Of a DNA stretch of 39,397 nt, positions 1-9,225 are shown piece after piece; the first letter of the stretch is position 1; each line of letters begins with the position of its first letter. The stretch comes from an uncultured Acetatifactor sp. (lineage in GTDB: Bacteria > Bacillota > Clostridia > Lachnospirales > Lachnospiraceae): the NCBI GenBank assembly GCA_944384205.1, contig CALWSL010000025.1, forward strand, positions 1 through 39,397. Direction: 5' to 3'. A program made the position numbers and the translations under genes. The notes beneath the pieces are model-generated. The model saw nothing but the letters and a program-made list of their open reading frames with translations, did not search any database and had not been told where the DNA came from.

Positions 1-1313
<1,313 letters not shown>

Positions 1314-1352
1314 CTAAACTTCAACACTTTAAAGTGATAGCCTGATTTTTTC

Positions 1353-1610
1353 TCATCTCTTTATCATAATTCTTCGCAGCTTTTCTTCAAAGCTTTCGCT
1401 TGCAGTTTCATCAAAAAACGCTCTGACGATATATACCGTACCGTCAATTTCATTCGTAAACTTTAAGGGTTCGGGATAGATGGACTGCTCAAACCAAGCA
1501 AGCCGTTCTTCCTTTGTCATTTGGGCAAGTTTATCGGTAATATCATCAATTGCCTCTTGCAATTCGTCAGTTTCTTGAATTGGATTTCCATTTTCGTCAA
1601 TATAGATCAT
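1353..1610 (-). CDS. TnpW-like transposon-encoded protein
   Basis: An 85-residue acidic protein whose C-terminal part (VYIVRAFFDETASESFEEKL) matches my memory of the small TnpW family of Tn4451-type elements, in which a beta strand with an aromatic pair precedes a helix ending in a basic cluster. Its function is unknown. Its ATG overlaps the relaxase stop codon as ATGA, so the two are translationally coupled. The gene sits between relaxase and recombinase, as TnpW does in related elements. Confidence 0.7.
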   Translation of the reverse strand: MIYIDENGNPIQETDELQEAIDDITDKLAQMTKEERLAWFEQSIYPEPLKFTNEIDGTVYIVRAFFDETASESFEEKLRRIMIKR

Positions 1611-2965
1611 CGTGCGTCACGCTCCTTTCGCTGTGATTTTTTATGCTGTTGTTCTTCTTTCGCTCTGTATTCATTGGCATAGAGAAGATCCGTTTTTTCT
1701 TGAATTTTTACCGACCGATCCTCTATGCCTTTGTTCAGTTTCAAGCGCTTTCGCAGAGAAGTAATCTGTTCCGTAACCTTTGCTTTTTCTTCTCTCAAAA
1801 TCTCTTTTTCGGCTGGTAAGGCTCTGCGGATTTTGTTTTGCAGCTTGGTGCGGTAAGCGGTCAGCTTGTCCATTTCTCCTTGCAGCTTTTCTCTGTCGGC
1901 ATATAGATCTTCAAGAGTTTCGATTCCGTATTTGCTCATATACCGTACCTGATTGGACAACTCGTCCAGCTTCCGCAGATCCTCTTTGAGATAAGGACTT
2001 GTAGGACGATAAGTTGTTTTCTTCGGTAGAACGCCCAACAGATAGCAGTAGTGCAGATAAAGACGATAGATATGACTTGTCTTTTGGAAAGGTTTAAACC
2101 AGCTTCGCAAGTCCTGCGGCATTTGAGGTGGATAGGTGATTTCTGCTCTGCGGTTTCCGTATCTTGCGTATGCTCCCATATTTCTTTTAAAGTGATCCGG
2201 CGTCCATTTCTCATCAAGGGTATCAAGCCTTGTGAAGTGTTCATACTGCGGCAGGCGTATCTTCCAATGCTTTCCCGTAAAGTCGGTGATATATCCTTTT
2301 CGTCTGAGATAGTCCTCCATATAGTAGGGACGGCGGCTGAAATTGATGGCTTCTTTTACATCTTCCCGGTACACATTGTAGCGTGTCGGCTTTCCGCTTT
2401 TCTCATCCAGCCATACTTGCCTTGATGGTGCTTTATGCGGTTTTTCGATAACCGACAAGCCGTGTTCCCGGCAGATTCGGTCTGATACATCACGAAGCCT
2501 TTGCCTTTCAGAATTAGAGTAGTTGTATTTTCCGCCGTCAAGGAAAGAAACGGAGTTAAAGGCGAAGTGATTATGAATATGGTCTTTGTCAAGGTGGGTA
2601 GTGACGATGATCTGAAACCGATCGCCCCACATTTCCTTTGCCAGTTTCAATCCGATTTCGTGTGCCTGCTGTGGTGTAACCTCATCAGGCTTAAAGCTCT
2701 GATACCCGTGCCAAGCGATATATCCGTCGTCCTTTCCGTATTGTTTTTTGGTGAGTATCATCTGCCGCAAAGCAATCTCTTTTAAACAGTTAATGGCGGA
2801 AACATACTCTCCGTTTTCAGTAGCTTCGGGTCGGCTGACATAGGAAAAGACATTGTAGAAGTCCTGCAAGCATTTATCTTTTGATACGGTCTTTTCGGGA
2901 TTTTCTACATAGTCGATCAGGTCTTTTAATCTGCCTTTGATATGCCAAAGTGAAGTTGTAGCCAT
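1607..2965 (-). CDS. relaxase / mobilization nuclease (MobA/VirD2 family)
   Basis: Nicks the origin of transfer so that the element can be mobilized by a co-resident conjugation system. The 452-residue protein has the relaxase metal-binding motif HLDKDHIHNHF at about residues 123-133 and a typical N-terminal region (AWHGYQSFKPDEVTPQQAHE). The C-terminal third is charged and predicted coiled coil (roughly residues 340-450). It starts one base inside the MobC stop codon (TAATG) and ends in an ATGA overlap with the TnpW-like gene. It corresponds to TnpZ of Tn4451. No coupling protein or conjugation ATPase is visible, so transfer would need a helper. Confidence 0.92.
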   Translation of the reverse strand: MATTSLWHIKGRLKDLIDYVENPEKTVSKDKCLQDFYNVFSYVSRPEATENGEYVSAINCLKEIALRQMILTKKQYGKDDGYIAWHGYQSFKPDEVTPQQAHEIGLKLAKEMWGDRFQIIVTTHLDKDHIHNHFAFNSVSFLDGGKYNYSNSERQRLRDVSDRICREHGLSVIEKPHKAPSRQVWLDEKSGKPTRYNVYREDVKEAINFSRRPYYMEDYLRRKGYITDFTGKHWKIRLPQYEHFTRLDTLDEKWTPDHFKRNMGAYARYGNRRAEITYPPQMPQDLRSWFKPFQKTSHIYRLYLHYCYLLGVLPKKTTYRPTSPYLKEDLRKLDELSNQVRYMSKYGIETLEDLYADREKLQGEMDKLTAYRTKLQNKIRRALPAEKEILREEKAKVTEQITSLRKRLKLNKGIEDRSVKIQEKTDLLYANEYRAKEEQQHKKSQRKERDAR

Positions 2966-3258
2966 TATCCCACCTCCTGCAAATCTAATATTAAATACTC
3001 GATTTCTTTACAAATTTCAAGTGCGGAAGGCTCATATATTGCGCATTTCTTGAAACCGTTATGGACTGAGTAGAGGGAATTTAGCAGTTCCCAAAACTCC
3101 CGTGGCGGCTTTGCTTTTGGTGTTTTGCCTGCACAAAGCTGCCTTATGAACTCGGACTGCGACAGTCCGCAGAGGTTAGCACAACGCTCAAGCTTTTGTT
3201 TTTCTTCTTCGCTCAGTCTTACTGTTATGACCTTTTTATCACTTTGTTTCCTGCTCAA
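2965..3258 (-). CDS. MobC-like relaxosome accessory protein
   Basis: A 97-residue protein with an N-terminal ribbon-helix-helix-like segment (VITVRLSEEEKQKLERCA followed by SQSEFIRQL), typical of MobC-type proteins that bind oriT and help the relaxase melt it. The start is TTG at 3,258, with GGAG upstream at a somewhat long spacing. It overlaps the relaxase start by one base, and the candidate oriT lies immediately upstream, as expected of a relaxosome operon. Confidence 0.82.
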   Translation of the reverse strand: MSRKQSDKKVITVRLSEEEKQKLERCANLCGLSQSEFIRQLCAGKTPKAKPPREFWELLNSLYSVHNGFKKCAIYEPSALEICKEIEYLILDLQEVG

Positions 3259-3289
3259 AATATATCATCTCCATTCTTGTGTTTTTGGC

Positions 3290-3400
3290 TTTGTAAAGGG
3301 GTATTCAGGGGTGCTTCCCCTGAGTTAGTCCACACGCCTTTAGGCTGTGGATTTGGATTTTGGGTATCAAAATCCGATGCTCGCTATACCTGTGGACAGT
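3290..3400. other. candidate origin of transfer (oriT)
   Basis: Directly upstream of mobC lie two perfect short inverted repeats: TCAGGGG-TGCTT-CCCCTGA at 3,305-3,323 and GGATTTTG-GGTAT-CAAAATCC at 3,355-3,375, followed by GATGCTCGCTATACCTGTGG. Tandem stem-loops beside mobC are the usual arrangement of MobA/MobC origins. The nick site cannot be assigned from sequence alone. Confidence 0.5.
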
Positions 3401-3968
3401 CTATCAGCGTTCTCTTAAAACCTGTCCATATTTTCATATAACTGCCTTTTTAATTACCGTTTTACCCGAATGTCGTTCCTGCCCCGGAGTCTCACCGCAG
3501 CGTTATTTCGCTCGTTCTTTGAAGGAGGTCATCGCAAAAACATATCCCACTCAGACGGTCATTCAGTTGTCAATCGGCAAAACAAAAAAGCCGATACACA
3601 GAGACATCAAAAATCTGCGGGAGTTTTGCTCTCGCTTCAAAATGATGAAACTATGTACCGGCTTTGAAATTCAAATCCGTGGTGTCTGCCTCTTAACCAA
3701 CCACGTCGGCAGACATTGCGCTATCGGTTGGTGCGGCATTGTTCGGCTGCCGCTGGCTCTTTCTCATTTAGAGTTTCATTTTATATTCAGTTATGGTGTG
3801 ACGGTCAAACTGCCACGGGTATTATCATACTGACGGAACGTATGTTTGTCAATGCTTCTGAGAAATTTCTTGAATATTTTTTTGGTGAATAGGGAATACT
3901 ATATAACTTCGTAAAAGAAAAACCGCTTGATTTTTTTACGAAAACCAAGCGGCGAGCGGAACTTTTAT
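3401..3968. other. gene-poor stretch between oriT and cargo operon
   Basis: No convincing gene on either strand. A plus-strand open frame spanning most of it has no homology I recognise, and its composition looks like chance. Visible structure: an inverted repeat GTCTGCC/GGCAGAC (3,684-3,690 and 3,708-3,714), a minus-strand terminator at 3,923-3,952, and AT-rich sequence at 3,840-3,920. Confidence 0.5.
3923..3952 (-). terminator. probable terminator of the cargo operon
   Basis: Stem CCGCTTG/CAAGCGG with a 16-base loop, just past the stop codon of the 54-residue protein. On the minus strand it is followed by T-rich sequence (GTTTTTCTTTTAC). It ends the three-gene cargo transcript. Confidence 0.5.
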
Positions 3969-4133
3969 TTACCAATCATCTTCATCATCTTGTTGACGGC
4001 GTTCTTCTTCCTCCTCACGACGATATTCGCTATCGTCCCAGTTATAAACATACTCTCCTCGATCAATACTGAAGCCATCTTTTTCAATGTTTTCATATTC
4101 TCCAGAATCATAATTAAAACACCATTTAGACAT
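3969..4133 (-). CDS. small acidic protein of unknown function
   Basis: A 54-residue protein rich in Asp, Glu, Tyr and Trp, with a strongly charged C-terminus (REEEEERRQQDDEDDW). I chose the start at 4,133 because GGGAGG sits about nine bases upstream; a longer frame to 4,157 has no ribosome site. It has no signal peptide or cysteine pair. It is the last gene of the cargo operon after the lipoprotein. The extreme acidity would suit a DNA mimic or a binding partner of a basic protein, but that is speculation. Confidence 0.6.
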   Translation of the reverse strand: MSKWCFNYDSGEYENIEKDGFSIDRGEYVYNWDDSEYRREEEEERRQQDDEDDW

Positions 4134-4179
4134 AATGGTTATCCTCCCTGTACTCAAAAATCACTTTATGCATCAAGCG

Positions 4180-4983
4180 TTACCAACTATATTCGGCAAA
4201 CTGCAATGTGTAATTCTCACCGGGTGTTATATCATACACCACAATGGAGTCATCTTTGAATTTATCTCCAGCACTAAGAGAATTCAAATAAACATTACTT
4301 GAGTCAATTAAATATCCATTGCTGTCATAGAGCTTATAGGAAATAATATCATAACTCGAACTATTGCCATATGTTTTTTCGCCTGAAAATATGATTTTGA
4401 GTTGTGGGGTGTATTCCTTTTCGTAAACATACGAAACATCTGTTATGTTGATGACTGATTCAGTACTTCCGTCATAGCCTTTGACTTTTATTTCAACCGG
4501 CAATCCCTCTGCTGTTAATTGCACATCGGCAACCGGTAAACAATACAGTGCTGTGCAGTTAACCTCATCAAAACGTACGTCATCATCTTTGTATACGGTT
4601 AGATATACTGTACCGTTATTTGATTTTCCGCTTTTTATATCAGAAGCAGGTATCCTAATATTTGCTAAATACTGTTTCCCGGCAACTTGGCTTTCGTAAT
4701 CTCCAAAATCTTTAGATGTCACAGATTTTGTTGCAGAATATACTTCTTCGTCGGCATCGTTAACTATGCGGATATCAACATCAACATCGGCGGCAATATA
4801 TTTGTCGTTGCCATTAAGCAATCCGAAGAATAAACTGTAATCATTAGTTCCCGGATTGCTTTGAAAAGACCATCCTTTTAATGTTTCGATATTATTGCTT
4901 TCCGTGATTGCTGTGGGCAAAATTGAACAGCCACACAATGAAAACATAAACACGGTAAGAATCGCTGCAATTACTTTTTTCAC
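4180..4983 (-). CDS. putative lipoprotein of unknown function
   Basis: About 267 residues. The N-terminus is a lipoprotein signal: VKKVIAAILTVFMFSLCGC, with the lipidated cysteine at residue 19. The mature part is rich in beta-strand-like segments, with repeated Ser/Asp/Tyr patterns resembling an immunoglobulin-like or FxLYD-type surface domain. I prefer the GTG at 4,983, behind GAGGTGG, over the GTG at 4,992, which lacks a good ribosome site. It lies 11 bases after the 381-residue gene and is presumably co-transcribed, anchored outside the membrane. I do not recognise a specific family. Confidence 0.75.
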   Translation of the reverse strand: MKKVIAAILTVFMFSLCGCSILPTAITESNNIETLKGWSFQSNPGTNDYSLFFGLLNGNDKYIAADVDVDIRIVNDADEEVYSATKSVTSKDFGDYESQVAGKQYLANIRIPASDIKSGKSNNGTVYLTVYKDDDVRFDEVNCTALYCLPVADVQLTAEGLPVEIKVKGYDGSTESVINITDVSYVYEKEYTPQLKIIFSGEKTYGNSSSYDIISYKLYDSNGYLIDSSNVYLNSLSAGDKFKDDSIVVYDITPGENYTLQFAEYSW

Positions 4984-4993
4984 AGCTTCCACC

Positions 4994-6139
4994 TCACTTC
5001 GCTTCCGTATTGTTGCAGTTTCTGAGGAAATCCATCATTTGCTTTTTCTGTTCCTTTTTCTCTCTAGGAAAGAAGCATGATACTTTATTGCAATGTTCGC
5101 TCAAATAGAAAGTTTCACAGATGATTCCTCCAATCATTTGCATACGCAGTTCATCATCACTTGGAAGCTGATATGCTTCAATCTTTTTAATACCTGTCGG
5201 GTTACGCAAGCCATAATCAATTAACTTACCATTTCCGGTTTTTATATATCGATAGACATCAGCACCAAAAGAAACGCTGTCTCCAACATTTAATTCTTCA
5301 AATCCGGTCTTGTCCATCCAAACGTGGTCTTCCTTGTCGTCAAACATCACTCCGTCCGGATACATCCCACTAATGAAAATCCGTTTGAAACAAATGTGCT
5401 TTGATTTAACTTTCTCAATTTGCCCTTTGAACTCCAACAGATAATTAAAGAACCCACTGGCTAAGCCAGAACGATAATCGTGTCCCAAAGACGCAAGCTG
5501 TACACTAAGATATTCATCATAAGACATTTTCTCCGCACCGACAACAGCTTTTTGAGAGTCGGGGTCAAAAAATACAATGCCGTTTTCGTCGCTTATGCAA
5601 TCCTTCTTACCGTAGTATGCGACAAGTAAAGATTCCTCGTTTGGATATTGGGCAATCAAAGCGGCAGCTTTTTTCAAACGAGCATTGTGTTCTTCATTAT
5701 GTTTTCTTTCCTCTGCCTGCTTCGACTTTTTGATTTCATTTTCGATGTAGTTGATTTCATTTGATGTCAACAACGGCAACACATTTTCTTTGTAATCATA
5801 CGCTCCTTGCAACAGACGCTTTCTAAATCGAATAAGAACATCCTTCATCATCTTTTCCGAAAGAAATCGAACTTTATCAATTGAACAACTATGATAACAG
5901 CCGGTGTTTATGTCGCCATAACCTTTTCCGTACAAAACAGCGGTATTCCACGGACACAAATAATGCTCCTTTTGTATTAAGCTACCCCGCTTTAAACCTT
6001 CTTCAAATTCGGGGAAAATCTTGGGATTTCCACATCCCTCATAATCATCTACCCAAAAACCAGATGGACCTTTTGCAACATTTTGAATCATTACATCCAA
6101 TGCTTCCACTGTTGCCTTTTTAGTTTCATTGTTTCTCAT
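4994..6139 (-). CDS. uncharacterised 381-residue protein, element cargo
   Basis: First gene of the cargo operon. The start at 6,139 is set by GGAGG eight bases upstream; the same frame extends upstream to 6,256, but that part overlaps the promoter. The protein has an N-terminal region with several Cys and Trp residues (YEGCGNPKIF, HYLCPWNTAV), a charged helical middle (about residues 125-160), and a C-terminal beta-rich segment (residues ~260-335: GFEELNVGDSVSFGADVYRY ... YGLRNPTGIKKI) that resembles an OB- or S1-like fold. That resemblance is weak. There is no signal peptide, so it is probably cytoplasmic. Confidence 0.75.
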   Translation of the reverse strand: MRNNETKKATVEALDVMIQNVAKGPSGFWVDDYEGCGNPKIFPEFEEGLKRGSLIQKEHYLCPWNTAVLYGKGYGDINTGCYHSCSIDKVRFLSEKMMKDVLIRFRKRLLQGAYDYKENVLPLLTSNEINYIENEIKKSKQAEERKHNEEHNARLKKAAALIAQYPNEESLLVAYYGKKDCISDENGIVFFDPDSQKAVVGAEKMSYDEYLSVQLASLGHDYRSGLASGFFNYLLEFKGQIEKVKSKHICFKRIFISGMYPDGVMFDDKEDHVWMDKTGFEELNVGDSVSFGADVYRYIKTGNGKLIDYGLRNPTGIKKIEAYQLPSDDELRMQMIGGIICETFYLSEHCNKVSCFFPREKKEQKKQMMDFLRNCNNTEAK

Positions 6140-6152
6140 ATTTACAACCTCC

Positions 6153-6200
6153 GTTAATAAGTGCTGCGAATAGCAGCCTGACATGCTAACAAAGGTTAGT
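6153..6200 (-). promoter_or_regulatory. 5' leader with two hairpins before the cargo operon
   Basis: Between the promoter and the 381-residue gene the transcript would contain two perfect small hairpins, CTAAC-AAAG-GTTAG (6,186-6,199) and GCTGC-GAATA-GCAGC (6,163-6,177). They lie inside an in-frame upstream extension of the coding frame that has its own ATG. The structure could modulate translation; this is inference. Confidence 0.35.
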
Positions 6201-6227
6201 CTCATGTAGATATAAAAATCTAAATAT

Positions 6228-6256
6228 ATTATATCAAAAAACTGCTTGATTTTCAA
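6228..6256 (-). promoter_or_regulatory. near-consensus sigma-A promoter for cargo operon
   Basis: On the minus strand TTGAAA (6,251-6,256), a 17-base spacer and a perfect TATAAT (6,228-6,233) preceded by TG as an extended -10. The transcript would start near 6,220 and leave a leader of about 80 bases before the ATG at 6,139. Confidence 0.75.
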
Positions 6257-6310
6257 TAGGTATGGCGGAAATTCTGCGAAATTCTAAAAAACAATTAGGG
6301 CAAGGAATAA

Positions 6311-6337
6311 GCGGCAGCTATATAATATAACAGCCGC
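6311..6337 (-). terminator. probable terminator after TnpV
   Basis: GCGGC/GCCGC stem extended by an AT-rich inner stem (TATA/TATA), ten bases past the TnpV stop codon. It separates TnpV from the cargo promoter. Confidence 0.55.
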
Positions 6338-6346
6338 CGTACTTTG

Positions 6347-6724
6347 TTATGCGTAAATAATGTTTGTGCTGACAATCTCAGTTGCTCTGTTGCGGATGCT
6401 ATTCATTCGGACAACCCACTCCATTTGATTGACTGCCTTTAGTGTTTCAGTTACACCCTCGTTTTCAGCCATCTGTTTTACCAACCGAGAAAACATTTCT
6501 TCTGCCTGTTCGTTAATATCAGCAAGATAGCTATTCAGTTTGCCGCTTGTGAGCAAATTCATATACAGTACTCTATGATTTTGCTTGAGGTAGCGTTTGC
6601 GTCTCTTTCCCCATATACCGATTGGCTGATTTTCCTCTTTCGGCAATTCCAAGCAAGGCAAACAATAATCTCCCTGCTTCTCATACCATAAACCGTTCTT
6701 TTTATCGTAAATTCTGTTTTCCAT
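6347..6724 (-). CDS. TnpV-like transposon-encoded protein
   Basis: A 125-residue protein matching the TnpV family of Tn4451-type elements as I remember it. It has an N-terminal Tyr-rich segment, the basic stretch GIWGKRRKRYLKQNHR, LTSGKLNSYLADINEQAEEM, and the C-terminal NQMEWVVRMNSIRNRATEIV. The family function is unknown. The start at 6,724 is chosen because GGAGG lies immediately upstream; the frame to 6,769 has no ribosome site. It is followed by a terminator and then the cargo promoter. Confidence 0.85.
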   Translation of the reverse strand: MENRIYDKKNGLWYEKQGDYCLPCLELPKEENQPIGIWGKRRKRYLKQNHRVLYMNLLTSGKLNSYLADINEQAEEMFSRLVKQMAENEGVTETLKAVNQMEWVVRMNSIRNRATEIVSTNIIYA

Positions 6725-6790
6725 TATGTAATCCTCCAAATGTATTGATTTTCCTACAAATTCAATCATTCCGGCTGACTACAAAGTCGA

Positions 6791-6822
6791 AGGGAGACAA
6801 CTTCCTTACGAAGCATCTCCCT
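6791..6822 (-). promoter_or_regulatory. nested stem-loop upstream of TnpV
   Basis: AGGGAGA/TCTCCCT (6,791-6,797 and 6,816-6,822) encloses an inner CTTC/GAAG stem. It lies between the 42-residue gene and TnpV and lacks a T-tract, so it is more likely a leader or processing structure than a terminator. Confidence 0.35.
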
Positions 6823-6828
6823 TACGGT

Positions 6829-6957
6829 CTACTCTTTTTTTGAACTTTGATAAGATGTAATAAAAGTATAAACGGCTATGAGATATTCAATATCCATTTT
6901 GTTTACCAAGCGAATAACCTCTCTTCTGTACTGCTCCTGCTTCCCTTTTTCTTTCAT
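6829..6957 (-). CDS. 42-residue conserved-looking small protein
   Basis: Starts at 6,957 behind AAAGGAGA with ideal spacing. The sequence is mostly helical: a basic N-terminus (MKEKGKQEQYRREVIRLVNK) followed by an amphipathic segment (MDIEYLIAVYTFITSY). Small proteins of this pattern, in which a helix-forming DxxxLxxVYxFI motif ends the protein, are frequent next to TnpV in clostridial elements. No function is known to me. Confidence 0.6.
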   Translation of the reverse strand: MKEKGKQEQYRREVIRLVNKMDIEYLIAVYTFITSYQSSKKE

Positions 6958-6984
6958 GATTGTCTCCTTTCTTCTTTAAAATAA

Positions 6985-7036
6985 AAAAGGACATAAAAAA
7001 AGTGAACTCGATTTAGTTCACTTTAATACGTCCTTT
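6985..7036 (-). terminator. strong hairpin, possible element boundary
   Basis: Perfect 9-bp stem AAGTGAACT/AGTTCACTT with a six-base loop, flanked by an outer AAAAGGAC/GTCCTTTT pair. Runs of A and T on both sides allow termination in both directions. It lies upstream of the last recognisable Tn4451-type gene. Confidence 0.55.
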
Positions 7037-7308
7037 TAAAAAATATAATTTCCCCTTACTAACAAATTTTCCCGCCGTCACCCAGCAACATTTCACCCGG
7101 TAGTACCAAAAAAATAAAATAAAAAAGATATACATATTATATTTACTCTGCATATAAATTGCAAGCTTTTTCTTTTACCTTATATGAAATTACTCCTATG
7201 GAATTAAAATAAGCATTTTATTACATTAAACTAATACATCACTTAAATATCGCATCTTTACAAAACTTTTTTCTTCATAACCCTTTCCTACATAAGACCT
7301 ACTTATCA
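7037..7308. other. AT-rich stretch without genes
   Basis: Mostly low-complexity A/T sequence with one GC-richer patch at about 7,072-7,108. No coding potential, promoter or repeat that I can support. It may hold the junction between the Tn4451-like element and the next segment. Confidence 0.4.
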
Positions 7309-7487
7309 TCAATTATTTAACGATTTCTGTAGTTTTTTTCTCAAGTCTTCTTCCTGATTCAAATGAATTAAATTAGAATAAAAACTTTTTGCAATGTAGG
7401 AGTCACTTCTCGTGACATCTCATCGACAAACTCTGTTACCTTTTCAGGTTTTACAGAAAACTGCCTTCCAAAAGTAGATGTTGCCAT
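7309..7487 (-). pseudogene. frameshifted small gene
   Basis: From the ATG at 7,487 (AAGGAG upstream) the frame reads MATSTFGRQFSVKPEKVTEF, runs on through a Glu/Thr-rich middle and stops at 7,368. Shifting frame at the A-run around 7,386 continues a sensible protein, SFYSNLIHLNQEEDLRKKL and KSLNN, to a stop at 7,309. I recall intact proteins of this pattern (~60 residues) in Lachnospiraceae with the two halves joined. So a one-base change has split the gene, or a sequencing error is present. Function unknown. Confidence 0.6.
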
Positions 7488-7618
7488 TTCTTCCATTTCT
7501 CCTTAAACCTAAAGGCTTGCATATAAAATAGACGCAAACCCAATTGAAATCTAATAAGAAATCAGTTTCGAGAAACCAATCTCCTGTCCCTTATTAATTA
7601 ATTTATAATCATGATATT

Positions 7619-7939
7619 CTATATATTCTGTTTTACAATTTTTAAATCATATCCCAAAGCATTAACCATACTATAAAAAAGTTTAAGTGATGGACTATGC
7701 TCTTTATTTTCCGTTCTTGAGATTGCTTGTTGTTTGTTACCCGTAAGTTCTGCCAATCGACTTTGTGACATATTTTGTTCCTTTCTTATTTGCACAATTT
7801 CATCTATTAATTTCTTTTCCATATCAGCAGCAACAAAAGTAGGAGCTGGCATATTTTCTTTCTCCACCATTGGAATTTCACCCTTCTCCATTGCAATTGC
7901 TTCTAATAAACCTTTTTCTAAATCTTCGTAGAATCCCAT
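7619..7939 (-). CDS. Xre-family helix-turn-helix protein, antitoxin-like
   Basis: A 106-residue protein with an N-terminal acidic arm (GFYEDLEKGLLEAIAMEKGE) and a C-terminal HTH (residues ~50-100: IRKEQNMSQSRLAELTGNKQ, followed by AISRTENKEHSPSL). This layout is typical of HigA-like antitoxins, in which the arm docks on a toxin. No intact toxin gene lies on either side; the frameshifted gene at 7,309-7,487 is downstream. The start at 7,939 follows AAGGAGG with seven-base spacing. It may be a survivor of a decayed toxin-antitoxin pair. Confidence 0.8.
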   Translation of the reverse strand: MGFYEDLEKGLLEAIAMEKGEIPMVEKENMPAPTFVAADMEKKLIDEIVQIRKEQNMSQSRLAELTGNKQQAISRTENKEHSPSLKLFYSMVNALGYDLKIVKQNI

Positions 7940-8085
7940 AATCATTCCTCCTTCAAAACATTAACGAGTTTCTTTAACGTTTTCCTCTCTTGTATCTACT
8001 TATAAACTACAATAAATTTGTTATAGCATCAAGAAAGTTTTCATAAAATTCCTTGGTTCTCATGCTATATTAAACACAAAGAAAA

Positions 8086-8108
8086 GCACCCACTCCAAAG
8101 GCGGATGC
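8086..8108 (-). terminator. terminator of the methyltransferase/HNH operon
   Basis: Stem GCACCC/GGATGC (one G-T wobble) about 30 bases past the DUF262-HNH stop codon, followed on the minus strand by TTTTCTTTG. Confidence 0.65.
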
Positions 8109-8136
8109 TCCCCAGCAAATAAGGAATATTTAGTTC

Positions 8137-9225
8137 TTATTTTCCTGCTTTCTTCCTGTTACAGCTTTTACATAGCATTTGCAAGTTTTCCGGTGTAGTA
8201 TGTCCTCCTTCACACCACGGTGTAATATGATCGCCTTCCATTTCATTTAATTCGTAATGCTGTAAACATTTCGGACAAATGCCATCCTGCTTCTCATATT
8301 GTGTTCTCATTTGTGACGCCGTAAATGCCCTGATAGAAAGATGCTTTTCTGCTCCATCAATCAAATACTCATAAATGCCTGATTTTTTTGTAACATCATC
8401 ATCCATCATAAGCTGCTTTACTTTGTCCTCCAACTCTGCCGGTATAAAGCCTTTATTTTTAAATCTGTTATAATACAGTCCCCATTGTATGCCTTTCATC
8501 TCCTTGCGATATTTTGGGAAAATAACTTCCACCCAGTCAATGACTGCCTTAAAGTAAAGCCATTCTTCGTGGGCATCTGCATCATGTTGGTGAATTGCCA
8601 TATATTCCTCAAGCGCTATTCCATCGCGATCTGCTATCCAGGACAAAACAGTCTGCAGATAATCCTGTCTGATGGGCGTACCACTCATGTAGTTACTCGC
8701 GATACTATAAGCAGGACATTGATTTTTGCTAAACCGCTTTTTTGCATCTGCAAGCCAGGTTCCGGTATAAATAGCATTTCTCAGTTCCTGATCTGTAAGC
8801 TGTTCTCCGGCAATATTGATGATTTTAAACCAATCTAACTTTTCCTTGTCATCTCCCTCACAGATATAAACCATGAGTTTATAATCCAGCAATCGTTGTT
8901 TTTCACTCTCTGTCAGATTATGAAAATACTGATAATTAACAGAAAAATCACCATTCAGATATTGACAGATACTCAATGTTCTCTGCTGTCCGTCCATCAG
9001 TTCATATCCGCCTTCAGTCTTTACCCAATACATTACATTTAACGGAAATCCTTTGCGAACAGTATTGATTACCTCATCCCGCTGTTTATCCTTATATACA
9101 AACTCGCGCTGAAACGCAGGACGGATATTTAATTTTCCACCATAACCTACAACGCCTTCAGCATCACTATCAACATAGCCATGAAATATTTCTCTAATAG
9201 GAATCTCGTGCATTTTGATTTCCAT
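8137..9225 (-). CDS. DUF262-HNH nuclease, probable restriction component
   Basis: A 362-residue two-domain protein. The N-terminal DUF262 (ParB/Srx-like NTPase fold) shows IRPAFQREFVY and the hallmark DGQQRT at residues 78-83. The C-terminus is an HNH endonuclease with a zinc frame: CPKCLQHY, then GDHITPWCEGG and CKSCNRKK (residues ~315-362). DUF262 proteins include the GmrSD/SspE/RloF group, which couple nucleotide hydrolysis to DNA cleavage in phage defence. It overlaps the adenine methyltransferase gene by 32 bases and has its own AAGGAG site. I infer that it is the cleaving partner of that methyltransferase, but no direct evidence is visible. Confidence 0.85.
   Translation of the reverse strand: MEIKMHEIPIREIFHGYVDSDAEGVVGYGGKLNIRPAFQREFVYKDKQRDEVINTVRKGFPLNVMYWVKTEGGYELMDGQQRTLSICQYLNGDFSVNYQYFHNLTESEKQRLLDYKLMVYICEGDDKEKLDWFKIINIAGEQLTDQELRNAIYTGTWLADAKKRFSKNQCPAYSIASNYMSGTPIRQDYLQTVLSWIADRDGIALEEYMAIHQHDADAHEEWLYFKAVIDWVEVIFPKYRKEMKGIQWGLYYNRFKNKGFIPAELEDKVKQLMMDDDVTKKSGIYEYLIDGAEKHLSIRAFTASQMRTQYEKQDGICPKCLQHYELNEMEGDHITPWCEGGHTTPENLQMLCKSCNRKKAGK

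Noticed and set aside
3360-3833. 157-residue plus-strand open frame beside the candidate oriT
   Set aside because: Residue composition looks random, no ribosome site at its start, overlaps the structured oriT region, and no family is recognisable.
8007-8063. 18-codon frame MRTKEFYENFLDAITNLL upstream of the Xre gene
   Set aside because: No ribosome site and too short; could be the end of a lost toxin gene, but nothing supports that.
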